Shown one piece after another: positions 44,015-52,343 of a DNA stretch of 64,000 nucleotides. The stretch's first letter is position 1. Each line of letters begins with the position of its first letter. The stretch lies in assembly GCF_040676675.1 (NCBI RefSeq), contig NZ_JBFAPK010000049.1:1-64000 (forward strand), in the 5' to 3' direction. Origin of the DNA: JBFAPK01 sp040676675. Its GTDB lineage: Bacteria; Actinomycetota; Actinomycetes; Mycobacteriales; Micromonosporaceae. The notes beneath the pieces are model-generated. The model saw nothing but the letters and a program-made list of their open reading frames with translations. It did no database searches and was not told the DNA's origin. The position numbers and the translations under genes were made by a program.

Positions 44015-45070
44015 TCAGTCCGATTCGCGGAGCCGGTAGCCCTCCGCTTCCGCCGGCCGCACCCCGCGCACGACGGCAGCCAGGAGCGCCAGGCCGACGC
44101 CGATGGCCAGGCTGTGCTCGGCCACCGCCAGCATCGGGTACTCGGCGGTGACGAAACCGCCCGGTCCGAGGATCACCATGGGCAGCTTCCAGCCGCTCCA
44201 CGCGAACAGGGCGCCCGAGGCCCCGAAGGCCAGCACCAGCGGTACCCACCGCCGGATCCGGGCCGGTCGGCCACGGATCAGCGCCGCCACGCTCACCGCA
44301 CCGAGCAGCGCCCACAGCCCCGCGCTCGTGTTCAGCAGCCGCCCGTTGAGATCCCAAGCAGCGCGACGGGCCGGATCGAGCCCCAGCGTCCCGCCCAGGC
44401 CCCAGTAGCACCAGAGCGCGCCGAGTCCGACGGCCCCGACCACGGCCACCACGGCCACCGCCGTGACCAGCGGCGACGTGACCAGCGGTGACGCGGCGGC
44501 GGGCGCCTCGGCGAGCCGGCCGAGGAAGGCCCCCGGCCAACGCTCGCGGAAGTAGACCGGCAGACCCACGGCAAGCCCCAGTGCCATGCCCGCGAAGCCG
44601 ATGGAGATCAGGGCGCTCTCCCACCCCGGGGCCGCGTCCGCGCCGTCGTCCCCGCCGCCCGTACCGACGCCGAGCGCCGCGAGGGCGGTCTGGAGCGCGA
44701 GGTACGGGAGCATCGGCACCAGGAAACCGGCGCCGACCCAGGAGAAGAGGACCACGGGTACGGCGGGCAGCCGGCGTCCCCACGGCTGGGCCAGCGCCAG
44801 ACCCAGCGCGATCCCCGTCCCCGCCATCACGAGGGTGACGCCGTTCAGCAGCAGCCATCCCGTCGTGCCGAAGCCCTCCGGGGCCGGCCGGAACAGGGCC
44901 ACGATCACCCAGACGAGCTTGACGACCACGTAGCACGACATGCTCAGCGCCGCGCCGTACCCCGCCCACCGGCGCAGCCGGCGCCAACCCGTTCCCACGC
45001 CCGGCGCCGACGCGACCGCGTCCGACCCCCGTCTCCCCCGACCCGCTGTCCCCCGCGCGATCCGATCCAT
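44015..45070 (-). CDS. Integral membrane protein of unknown family
   Basis: A 351-residue protein with about nine to ten hydrophobic segments, for example VVVKLVWVIVALF, LLNGVTLVMAGTGIALGLAL, VVLFSWVGAGFLVPMLPYLALQ, ALISIGFAGMALGLAVGLPVYF and AVVAVVGAVGLGALWCYWGL. The N-terminal 30 residues and a Gly/Asp-rich loop (VGTGGGDDGADAAPGWES) are soluble. I do not recognise the family. ATG 45070. Confidence 0.75.
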   Translation of the reverse strand: MDRIARGTAGRGRRGSDAVASAPGVGTGWRRLRRWAGYGAALSMSCYVVVKLVWVIVALFRPAPEGFGTTGWLLLNGVTLVMAGTGIALGLALAQPWGRRLPAVPVVLFSWVGAGFLVPMLPYLALQTALAALGVGTGGGDDGADAAPGWESALISIGFAGMALGLAVGLPVYFRERWPGAFLGRLAEAPAAASPLVTSPLVTAVAVVAVVGAVGLGALWCYWGLGGTLGLDPARRAAWDLNGRLLNTSAGLWALLGAVSVAALIRGRPARIRRWVPLVLAFGASGALFAWSGWKLPMVILGPGGFVTAEYPMLAVAEHSLAIGVGLALLAAVVRGVRPAEAEGYRLRESD

Positions 45071-45131
45071 GTCGGCGAGTGTGCGGGAGACCGTCGGAGA
45101 GGTCCTGTCCCGTCACAGCCCGCGCACAGGA

Positions 45132-45174
45132 GCGGGCCGGCGCCGCGACCGTGACGGTCGCGACGCCGGCCCGC
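45132..45174. terminator. Hairpin after nrdJ
   Basis: GCGGGCCGGCGCCGCGACC pairs with GGTCGCGACGCCGGCCCGC (one mismatch) about a 5-nt loop, starting 41 nt beyond the nrdJ stop. Confidence 0.85.
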
Positions 45175-45215
45175 GTCACCCCTCGGCTTCGGCGATCAGA
45201 CGCCGCCGTACGTGC

Positions 45216-48104
45216 TCAGCTGCAACCCGAGGTCGAGCCGCAGCCCTCGCAGACGTAGCAGCTGCCCGCCGGGCGCATCTTCGTGCCGCAGGTGAAGCAG
45301 AGCGGGGCGTCGGCCGCCTTGCCCAGCACCGCCTCCAGCAGCTCGGTGGAGGAGCCGACCTGGACGGTCACCGGCTTGGCCGCGGCCCGGTCCGGGCCGG
45401 CGGACGTACCGGTCGCGGCCGGCGCGTCCGAACCGCCGGTCGCCTCGCTCTCCGACCGGCTCTCCACCGGCGCGGAGGAGGCCATCGCGGTCAGGTCCAC
45501 GCCGCTCTCCGCCTCCGCCTCGGCCCGCAGCTGGGCGGCCCGCTCCTTGGCGGTGAAGATGCCCAGCTCGGCGCGGCGCTCGTACGGCAGGAAGTCCAGT
45601 GCCAGCCGGCGGAAGATGTAGTCCATCACCGAGGCCGCCATGCGCACGTCCGGGTCGTCGGTCATGCCCGCCGGCTCGAAGCGCATGTTGGTGAACTTGC
45701 TGACGTACGTCTCCAGCGGCACGCCGTACTGCAGGCCGATCGAGATGGCGACCGAGAAGGCGTCCATCACGCCGGCCAGCGTCGAGCCCTGCTTCGACAT
45801 CTTCAGGAAGACCTCGCCGAGCCCGTCGTCCGGGTACGACGACGCGGTGAGGTAGCCTTCCGCCCCGCCGACCGAGAACGAGACGGTCTCCGACGGCCGC
45901 TTCTTCGGCAGCCGCTTGCGCACCGGACGGTACTCGACGACCTTCTCGACCGCCTTCTCCGCCTCGACCGCGGCCGGCTCGGCGGCCTTGCCCGTCTTCG
46001 CGGCCGAGAGCGGCTGCCCGACCTTGCAGTTGTCGCGGTAGATCGCCAGGGCCTTGAGGCCGAGCCGCCAGCCCTCGAAGTAGATCTCCTCGACGTCCTC
46101 GACGGTTGCCGACTCCGGCATGTTCACCGTCTTGGAGATGCCGCCCGAGATGAACGGCTGCACCGCCGCCATCATCCGGACGTGCCCCATCGGGGCGATC
46201 GAGCGCTCGCCCATGGCGCAGTCGAAGACCGCGTAGTGCTCGGGCTTGAGGCCGGGCGCGTCGACCACGTGGCCGTGCTCGGAGATGTGCTCGACGATCG
46301 CCTCGACCTGCTCCTCGGGGTAGCCGAGGCTGCGCAGCGCGCGCGGCACGGTCTGGTTGACGATCTGCATCGAGCCGCCGCCGACCAGCTTCTTGAACTT
46401 GACCAGCGCGAGGTCGGGCTCGACCCCGGTGGTGTCGCAGTCCATCATCAGGCCGATGGTGCCGGTCGGCGCGAGGACCGAGGCCTGGGCGTTGCGCCAG
46501 CCGGACTTCTCACCGATCTTGTTGCCGAGCTGCCACTGCCGGGTCGCCTCGCGGACGATCTCGGTGGCGACCGCGCCGGACGGGCGGATCTCGTCGTTGG
46601 CGGCGGCGTGCTTGCGCATCACCCGCTTGTGCGGTTCGGCGTTGCGGGCGTAGCCCTCGAACGCCCCGACGACACCGGCCAGCTCGGCCGAGCGGCGGTA
46701 CGCCGTGCCGGTCATCAGCGAGGTGATCGCGGCGGCGACGGACCGGCCCTGCTCCGAGTCGTACGGCAGGCCGGAGGCCATCAGCAGCGCGCCGAGGTTG
46801 GCGTACCCGATGCCGAGCTGCCGGTAGGCCCGGGTGGTCTCGCCGATCTTCTCGGTCGGGAAGTCGGCGAAGCAGATCGAGATGTCCATCGCCGTGATGA
46901 CGAACTCCACCGAGCGGACGAACTTCTCGACCTCGAAGCCGCCGTCGGCGCGGAGGAACTTCATCAGGTTCAGCGACGCCAGGTTGCACGAGGAGTTGTC
47001 CAGGTGCAGGTACTCCGAGCACGGGTTGGACGCGGTGATCCGGCCGGTCTCGGGGCTGGTGTGCCAGTCGTTGATCGTGTCGTCGTACTGCAGGCCCGGG
47101 TCGGCGCACTCCCAGGCGGCCTGGGCGATGGTACGGAAGAGCTTCTTGGCGTCGATCGTCTCGATCACCGCGCCGTCGAGCCGGCCGCGCAGGTCGAAGG
47201 TGCCGCCGTTCTCGACCGCGCGCATGAACTCGTCGGAGACGCGGACCGAGTTGTTGGCGTTCTGGTACTGCACGCTGACGATGTCGGCGCCGCCGAGGTC
47301 CATGTCGAAGCCGGCGTCCCGCAGCGCGCGGATCTTGTGCTCCTCGCGCGCCTTGGTGATCACGAACTCCTCGATGTCCGGGTGGTCCACGTCGAGGATG
47401 ACCATCTTGGCGGCCCGGCGGGTGGCGCCACCGGACTTGATCGTCCCGGCGCTGGCGTCGGCGCCGCGCATGAAGCTGACCGGCCCGGAGGCGGTACCGC
47501 CGCTGGAGAGCAGCTCCTTCGAGGAGCGGATCCGGGAGAGGTTCACGCCGGAGCCGGAACCGCCCTTGAAAATCAGACCCTCTTCCTTGTACCAGTCGAG
47601 GATCGAGTCCATCGAGTCGTCGACGGAGAGGATGAAGCACGCGCTCACCTGCTGCGGCGAGGCCGTGCCGACGTTGAACCAGACCGGCGAGTTGAAGCTG
47701 AACACCTGGTGCAGCAGCATCCAGGTCAGCTCGTGCTCGAAGATCTCGGCGTCGGCCGGGGTGGCGAAGTAACCGTGCTCCTCGCCGGCGCGCCGGTACG
47801 TGCCGACCACCCGGTCGATCAGCTGCTTGAGCGACCACTCGCGCTCCGGAGTACCGACCGCGCCCCGGAAGTACTTGGTGGTGACGATGTTCGCCGCGTT
47901 GACGCTCCACGACTCCGGGAACTCCACGCCGCGCTGCTCGAAGTTGACCGAGCCGTCCCGCCAGTTCGTCATCACGACGTCCCGGCGTTCCCACGTCACC
48001 TCGTCGTACGGGTGGACGCCCTCCCTCGTCCAGACCCGCTCCACCTTGAGCCCCGTGGTGGTCCGGGTCCGTGCCTTGCTTCCTGTCACGCTCTCCCCCG
48101 CCAT
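45216..48104 (-). CDS. nrdJ: Adenosylcobalamin-dependent ribonucleoside-diphosphate reductase
   Basis: Class II reductase making dNDPs from NDPs. The 962-residue protein has SFNSPVWFNVG, VNLSRIRSSKE, ASNPCSEYLHLDNSSCNLASLNL with the conserved active-site NPCSE pattern, SVLAPTGTIGLMMDCDT and FISGGISKTVNMP. The C-terminal extension ends in two Cys-rich clusters (CFTCGTKM and CYVCEGCGSTSGC), the recycling dithiol tail. B12-dependent, so oxygen-independent. ATG 48104 is used; GTG 48089 lies after a closer GGGGGAGAG and could be the real start. Downstream of nrdR with a 66-nt gap. Confidence 0.97.
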   Translation of the reverse strand: MAGESVTGSKARTRTTTGLKVERVWTREGVHPYDEVTWERRDVVMTNWRDGSVNFEQRGVEFPESWSVNAANIVTTKYFRGAVGTPEREWSLKQLIDRVVGTYRRAGEEHGYFATPADAEIFEHELTWMLLHQVFSFNSPVWFNVGTASPQQVSACFILSVDDSMDSILDWYKEEGLIFKGGSGSGVNLSRIRSSKELLSSGGTASGPVSFMRGADASAGTIKSGGATRRAAKMVILDVDHPDIEEFVITKAREEHKIRALRDAGFDMDLGGADIVSVQYQNANNSVRVSDEFMRAVENGGTFDLRGRLDGAVIETIDAKKLFRTIAQAAWECADPGLQYDDTINDWHTSPETGRITASNPCSEYLHLDNSSCNLASLNLMKFLRADGGFEVEKFVRSVEFVITAMDISICFADFPTEKIGETTRAYRQLGIGYANLGALLMASGLPYDSEQGRSVAAAITSLMTGTAYRRSAELAGVVGAFEGYARNAEPHKRVMRKHAAANDEIRPSGAVATEIVREATRQWQLGNKIGEKSGWRNAQASVLAPTGTIGLMMDCDTTGVEPDLALVKFKKLVGGGSMQIVNQTVPRALRSLGYPEEQVEAIVEHISEHGHVVDAPGLKPEHYAVFDCAMGERSIAPMGHVRMMAAVQPFISGGISKTVNMPESATVEDVEEIYFEGWRLGLKALAIYRDNCKVGQPLSAAKTGKAAEPAAVEAEKAVEKVVEYRPVRKRLPKKRPSETVSFSVGGAEGYLTASSYPDDGLGEVFLKMSKQGSTLAGVMDAFSVAISIGLQYGVPLETYVSKFTNMRFEPAGMTDDPDVRMAASVMDYIFRRLALDFLPYERRAELGIFTAKERAAQLRAEAEAESGVDLTAMASSAPVESRSESEATGGSDAPAATGTSAGPDRAAAKPVTVQVGSSTELLEAVLGKAADAPLCFTCGTKMRPAGSCYVCEGCGSTSGCS

Positions 48105-48170
48105 CTCATCCGCCCCCTCACCGGCACACGGCAGCCCGCCGCGGCCCATCTCCGTGCTGAAAAAGAAGAA

Positions 48171-48683
48171 CTAGCTGGTACGTTCGCCGGCCGGCTGGGC
48201 GGGCGCGGTGGGCGCGGCCTGGGCCTGCGCCTTCGCGGCCGCCGCGGCGCGCAGCGACTCGATCTCCCGTTCGAAGTCCGCCAAGGAGTCGAACGAGCGG
48301 TAGACGCTGGCGAAACGGAGGTACGCCACCTCGTCCAGCTCCCGCAGCGGGCCGAGGATCGCCAGGCCCACGTCGTGACTCGGGATCTCGGCCGCGCCCT
48401 TGGCGCGCACCGTCTCCTCCACCCGCTGGGCGAGGAGCGCGATGGAGTCCTCGTCGACCGGGCGCCCCTGGCACGCCTTCCGAACCCCGCCGATGATCTT
48501 CGTACGGCTGAACGGCTCGGTCACGCCGCTGCGCTTGACGACGGCGAGCACCGCCTCCTCGACGGTGGTGAACCGCTTGCCGCACTCGGGACACGAGCGC
48601 CGCCGCCGGATCAGCTGACCGTCGTCCGCCTCGCGCGAGTCGACGACCCGGGAATCGGGGTGGCGGCAGTACGGGCACCGCAT
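48171..48683 (-). CDS. nrdR: Transcriptional repressor NrdR
   Basis: ATP/dATP-sensing repressor of ribonucleotide reductase genes. 170 residues with the zinc ribbon (Cys3, Cys6, Cys31, Cys34; MRCPYCRHPDSRVVDSREADDG) and ATP-cone (about 50-140, starting VVKRSGVTEPFSRTKI). The C-terminus is Ala/Gln-rich. ATG 48683 with GGAGAGGAGGACGGCG. As in Streptomyces it precedes nrdJ and probably controls it and itself through NrdR boxes upstream. Confidence 0.97.
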   Translation of the reverse strand: MRCPYCRHPDSRVVDSREADDGQLIRRRRSCPECGKRFTTVEEAVLAVVKRSGVTEPFSRTKIIGGVRKACQGRPVDEDSIALLAQRVEETVRAKGAAEIPSHDVGLAILGPLRELDEVAYLRFASVYRSFDSLADFEREIESLRAAAAAKAQAQAAPTAPAQPAGERTS

Positions 48684-48805
48684 CGCCGTCCTCCTCTCCT
48701 TCGACCGGGTCCGACCCACGTGCTCCCGGGCACGCCACAGGCCCGGCGCAGTCACCGCTGGGTGACCGCCGCCGGTACGGGCGGTACGGGAACCGTTGGT
48801 AGTTG

Positions 48806-48852
48806 ACCCCAACCTGTGGCCAACTTACACCCTTGTCACTACTAGATGTTGG
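48806..48852 (-). promoter_or_regulatory. Candidate NrdR boxes upstream of nrdR-nrdJ
   Basis: On the minus strand, CCAACATCTAGTAGTG (48837-48852) resembles the CAACATCTAGT core I recall from streptomycete NrdR boxes, and GGCCACAGGTTGGGGT (48806-48821) lies 31 bp away, near the expected spacing of three helical turns. The second box is weaker. An inverted repeat TTGACCCCAAC / GTTGGGGTCGA (48803-48813 and 48848-48858) also brackets them. Binding is inferred, not shown. Confidence 0.5.
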
Positions 48853-48858
48853 GGTCGA

Positions 48859-49323
48859 CCGTATTCCGCCCGACAGCCTAGGTCAAGCTGAACGGGCCTG
48901 TCGCGGTGGGTGTGTCATCCAACCAACACCACCGGGTGACCCGTGGTTACCGGCCGCCGCGAGGCGGGTCCGAACGGTGACCGGAACGCCGGCCCGAACG
49001 CCGACCGGGGCGCCGGTCGAGACACCCGGGGCACACCGCGCACTCCTCCCCACCAGTCCCCACCAGCACGCTCGTACGCCTGTTCGAGTGCTGCGGCGTA
49101 CGATGGTTTATCAGAACTGGCGTACGGATGTCGAGTTCAAGGGCGCGACACGCCGAGATCACGTCGTACAGATGTTTGAAAATGTCCTAACCCGCCTATA
49201 CGGTCGTGAACAACCGAGGTGGGCCCGAGACGCCAGGGCCGGACATCGGGAACAGACGCATCGTGTGTGTGCCCCACCGCACCAGTGCCGACCAGGCACC
49301 CTACGCCGACCAGGAGGACGGAC
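48859..49323. other. nrdR-lexA intergenic region
   Basis: About 465 nt between the NrdR boxes and the lexA GTG. No protein-coding gene is supported. It contains an imperfect LexA box at 49073-49086 and a possible lexA promoter near 49175-49202 (TTTGAA, 16 nt, TATACG). Otherwise GC-rich with direct-repeat-like GAACGCC/GCGCCGGTC segments near 48984-49020. Confidence 0.4.
49073..49086 (+). promoter_or_regulatory. Imperfect SOS (LexA) box upstream of lexA
   Basis: CGTACGCCTGTTCG matches 12 of 14 positions of the actinobacterial consensus CGAACRNRYGTTCG. It is 238 nt upstream of the lexA start. The right half GTTCG is perfect, the left half is not. Confidence 0.5.
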
Positions 49324-50103
49324 GTGTCGACCGACGACCGGACGAGCCGGCAGCAGCCCGCGCAGGAGAGCGACGCCACGGCGGGCCGCCGTCGCGGGGC
49401 GGCCCGGACTCGCAGCGCGGAGCCGGCCCTGCGCGCCGTCACCTCGGTGGTGAGCACGTTTCCGGACCTGGTGACCGCCGAGCTGACCGCCCGGCAGCGC
49501 CGCATCCTGGAGTTCATCCGCGACTGGGTGGAGCGCTACGGCTACCCGCCGAGCGTGCGCGAGATCGGCGAGGCCGTCGGGCTGGTCTCCCCGTCGAGCG
49601 TGGCGTACCAGCTCAAGGAGCTGGAGCGGAAGGGCTACCTGCGGCGCGACCCGAACCGGCCGCGCGCGGTGGACGTACGCCCCCCGAGCGACCTGGTCGA
49701 CGACGAGTCCACCCGGGCCCAGCGCCCCGCCCCGGCCTACGTACCGCTGCTGGGCCGGATCGCCGCGGGCGGTCCGATCCTCGCCGAACAGGCGGTCGAG
49801 GACGTCTTCCCGCTCCCCCGCGAGCTGGTCGGGGAGGGCGAGGTCTTCATGCTCCAGGTCAAGGGCGACTCGATGCTGGAGGCGGCGATCTGTGACGGTG
49901 ACTGGGTGGTCGTCCGGCAGCAGCCGACCGCCAACTCGGGCGAGATCGTCGCGGCCATGCTCGACGGCGAGGCGACGGTGAAGACCTACCGCCGCCGCGA
50001 CGGGCACGTCTGGCTGATGCCGCAGAATCCGGCGTTCGACCCGATCCCGGGCGACGACGCGACCATCATGGGCCGCGTCGTGGCCGTCCTGCGCCGCATC
50101 TGA
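49324..50103 (+). CDS. lexA: LexA SOS repressor
   Basis: A 259-residue repressor of the DNA-damage response. N-terminal winged-helix domain (about 55-120) with LTARQRRILEFIRDWVERYGYPPSVREIGEAVGLVSPSSVAYQLKELERKGYLRRDPNRPRA. Autocleavage site Ala-Gly in RIAAGGPILAE; catalytic Ser in QVKGDSMLEAAI and Lys in TVKTYRR (S24 family). The N-terminal 50 residues are charged and disordered, as in many actinobacteria. GTG 49324 with GACCAGGAGGACGG. Divergent from nrdR across 640 nt. Confidence 0.97.
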   Translation: MSTDDRTSRQQPAQESDATAGRRRGAARTRSAEPALRAVTSVVSTFPDLVTAELTARQRRILEFIRDWVERYGYPPSVREIGEAVGLVSPSSVAYQLKELERKGYLRRDPNRPRAVDVRPPSDLVDDESTRAQRPAPAYVPLLGRIAAGGPILAEQAVEDVFPLPRELVGEGEVFMLQVKGDSMLEAAICDGDWVVVRQQPTANSGEIVAAMLDGEATVKTYRRRDGHVWLMPQNPAFDPIPGDDATIMGRVVAVLRRI

Positions 50104-50296
50104 CGCCCGCTCCGTCCGCTCCCCGGTGCGCGGGGAGCGGACGTCCGAGGATCGGCTGTGAACACCCGGGAGGCGGACCGTGGGCGGGCAGACCGCCCCG
50201 GTCTCAGACGCCCCCGGTCTCAGACGCCCCCGGTCTCGGCGCGCCGGTCCGGAACCCGGCCTCAGCGTGCCGCCGCCGGCGTGCCCGGTGAGGCCG

Positions 50297-52279
50297 TCAG
50301 CGGTAGCCGCCGTCGTCCTGGTAGCCACCGCCCGGGTAGCCCTGCGCCGGTCCGTACCCGCCGCGCTCCTGGTCCCGGTCGGGGCGGCGCCGGCCACCAC
50401 CGCGCTGGTCCGGTCCGTAGCCGCCGCCCGGCTGCTCCGGCCCGCCGCGGTACCCGCCGCCGCCGTGGCCGCCCTGGCGCCCGCCCGGTGGGCCGCCGTA
50501 GCCGCCGCCATCGCCCGCCGGACCCGCCGGCCGGCCGCCGCCGTAGACGCCACCACCGGGACCACCCGGCCCGCCCCGTCCGCCGGGGCCGCCCTGGCCA
50601 CCCTGCCCGCCGGGAGCACCCGGCCCACCGGGGCCACCGGCCCGGCCGCCGCCGTAGACGCCGCCACCACCGCCGGAGCCGCCCTGCCGGCCGCCGCCAC
50701 CGGGGCCGCCGCCGTAGACGCCACCGCCGGGCCCGCCCGGCCCACCCGGAGCGCCCTGCCCACCGGGGCCACCGGCCCGGCCGCCGCCGCCGTACACGCC
50801 GCCACCGCCCGCGGGGCCGCCGCCATAGACGCCGCCGCCCGTGGGGCCGCCGCCGTACACGCCGCCGCCGTTCGGGCCGCCGTAGACACCGCCCTGGCGG
50901 GACCCGCGCCCGGGCTGCTGGGGATAGTCGCCCCGGCCGCCGCCGTCGCCGTACCCGTCGTAGCCGTCCGGGCCCACCGAGGCGAGCATCGGCTCCTCGT
51001 CACGCCCGGGCTTCGACCCGCGCCGACCGCCAGGTTCCCCACCATCCTCGGCGGCCCGCTTCCGGGCTCGCACGATGCCGAAGATGCCGAACCCGACCAG
51101 CAGCGCGCCGCAGAACCCCACCACGGCGGTGATCAGGTAGATCCTGTTCTCAAGGGACAACTTGTCGCTCCACGATCTGGCGTCGCTGGTCTTCGCGGCG
51201 GGCTCGGCCACCTCCGGGGTGGCCGCCACCGTCGGGGTGTAACTCAAAATCGACACCTCGGCGGAGTCACCTAGGCTACCCGCGTCCGAGACGGTCAGGA
51301 ATCTACTACCGTCCCCGCTGTAGGCGATCGCCTCTCCGAACGGATCGGCCAGCGGCGTCGCGCGGGGCGTACCGGTGGTCAATGCCCGAACGAGATCTCC
51401 GTCCGGAACGTCCCATTCGAAGGCGTCGGCGTACGTACGCAGCACCACCCGCTTCCCGTCCGGCGACCGCGCCGCGCCCGTGACCGCCACCCGACCGGCC
51501 GCCGAGAGCGGGTTCTCCGTCCTCGACGCCGGTAACGTCACCTCGCCGACCCGCTTCATCGGCACCGGATCGGCGTTGTTGGTACGAAGCGCCCCGCCGG
51601 GTACGAACACCTCGGCCTTGCCGAGCGTCTTCGTCACGATCACCGGCGTGCCGTCGTCGGCGAGCAACAGGGCCTCGGCGTCGCGGGGCACCCGGTCCGG
51701 GTAGCTCAACCGGTGCAGGACCGGCCGCTGGGAGCCGTCGAGCGGCATGCTCCAGAGCGCCACCTTCGTCCGGTGCCGGGAGCTGGTGATGTTGTCGCCG
51801 GTGTCGGCGATCCAGAGCGTTCTGCCGTCGGCCGAGACCGCCAGGTCCTCGGTGTCGTACGGCCCGTCGCCGCTGTACGGCACCGCCTTGCGTACGGCGC
51901 ACCGGCCGTCGAGGAAGAAGACCTGCTTCCGGCTCTCGATCTCGGTGCCGTCGTTGACGACGACGTAGCCGGAGCCGGTCGCCACCAGCCCGGAGAGTTC
52001 CCGCAGCCGACCGTCGGAGATCCGGCAGACCCGCTGCGGCGCCGACGCCGGCCCCGGGGCGCTCGCCGAGGGGGCCGGCGCCGCCAGGACGGCCGTGCCC
52101 GGTCCGGACGCGGCGGGCCCCGTGAGCGCGGCCCGGGCTTCCACGGCGGGCCCCGCGAGCGCGGCCCGGGCCTCCACGGCGGGCCCCGCGAGCGCGGGCG
52201 CCATCGCGGCGGCACCCGGCACGAGCCCCGCACCCACCAGCCCGGACAGCACCGCGGCCGTGGTAAGCGCAGGCCACAT
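50297..52279 (-). CDS. Secreted propeller-like protein with C-terminal transmembrane helix and glycine-rich tail
   Basis: A 660-residue protein. Residues 1-25 are a signal peptide (ATG 52279). An 11-residue repeat AALAGPAVEAR-type follows (from 33-bp DNA repeats). Residues about 85-350 look like a beta-propeller-like set of strands (DTEDLAVSADGRTLWIADTGDN, RPVLHRLSYPDRVPRDAEALLL, GAARSPDGKRVVLRTYADAFEWD). A transmembrane helix is at about 378-402 (IYLITAVVGFCGALLVGFGIFGIV). The cytoplasmic-side tail of over 220 residues is extremely Gly-rich with GGGVYGGG repeats. I do not recognise a named family. Its topology suggests a surface sensor anchored with a flexible intracellular tail (inference). 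Confidence 0.85.
   Translation of the reverse strand: MWPALTTAAVLSGLVGAGLVPGAAAMAPALAGPAVEARAALAGPAVEARAALTGPAASGPGTAVLAAPAPSASAPGPASAPQRVCRISDGRLRELSGLVATGSGYVVVNDGTEIESRKQVFFLDGRCAVRKAVPYSGDGPYDTEDLAVSADGRTLWIADTGDNITSSRHRTKVALWSMPLDGSQRPVLHRLSYPDRVPRDAEALLLADDGTPVIVTKTLGKAEVFVPGGALRTNNADPVPMKRVGEVTLPASRTENPLSAAGRVAVTGAARSPDGKRVVLRTYADAFEWDVPDGDLVRALTTGTPRATPLADPFGEAIAYSGDGSRFLTVSDAGSLGDSAEVSILSYTPTVAATPEVAEPAAKTSDARSWSDKLSLENRIYLITAVVGFCGALLVGFGIFGIVRARKRAAEDGGEPGGRRGSKPGRDEEPMLASVGPDGYDGYGDGGGRGDYPQQPGRGSRQGGVYGGPNGGGVYGGGPTGGGVYGGGPAGGGGVYGGGGRAGGPGGQGAPGGPGGPGGGVYGGGPGGGGRQGGSGGGGGVYGGGRAGGPGGPGAPGGQGGQGGPGGRGGPGGPGGGVYGGGRPAGPAGDGGGYGGPPGGRQGGHGGGGYRGGPEQPGGGYGPDQRGGGRRRPDRDQERGGYGPAQGYPGGGYQDDGGYR
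52124..52189. repeat. 33-bp tandem repeat in the signal-proximal region
   Basis: Two units of 33 bp (52124-52156 and 52157-52189), one mismatch, encode an 11-residue Ala/Pro-rich repeat. Partial units flank them. Confidence 0.9.
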
Positions 52280-52343
52280 CCGCTCAGTGTCGCACGCGAC
52301 CGGCGCCCCCGACGGTTACCGCGAAAACAAACGGAACGACCGG

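Noticed and set aside
44940..48806. Long stop-free plus-strand frame opposite nrdJ and nrdR
   Set aside because: Composition is rich in Arg/His/Leu/Gly/Val, as in antisense translation; the opposite strand encodes a complete class II reductase and NrdR.
48863..49323. Short reading frames in the nrdR-lexA gap as extra genes
   Set aside because: They lack ribosome-binding sites and protein-like composition, and the region holds regulatory sites; lexA with GTG 49324 has a clear ribosome-binding site.
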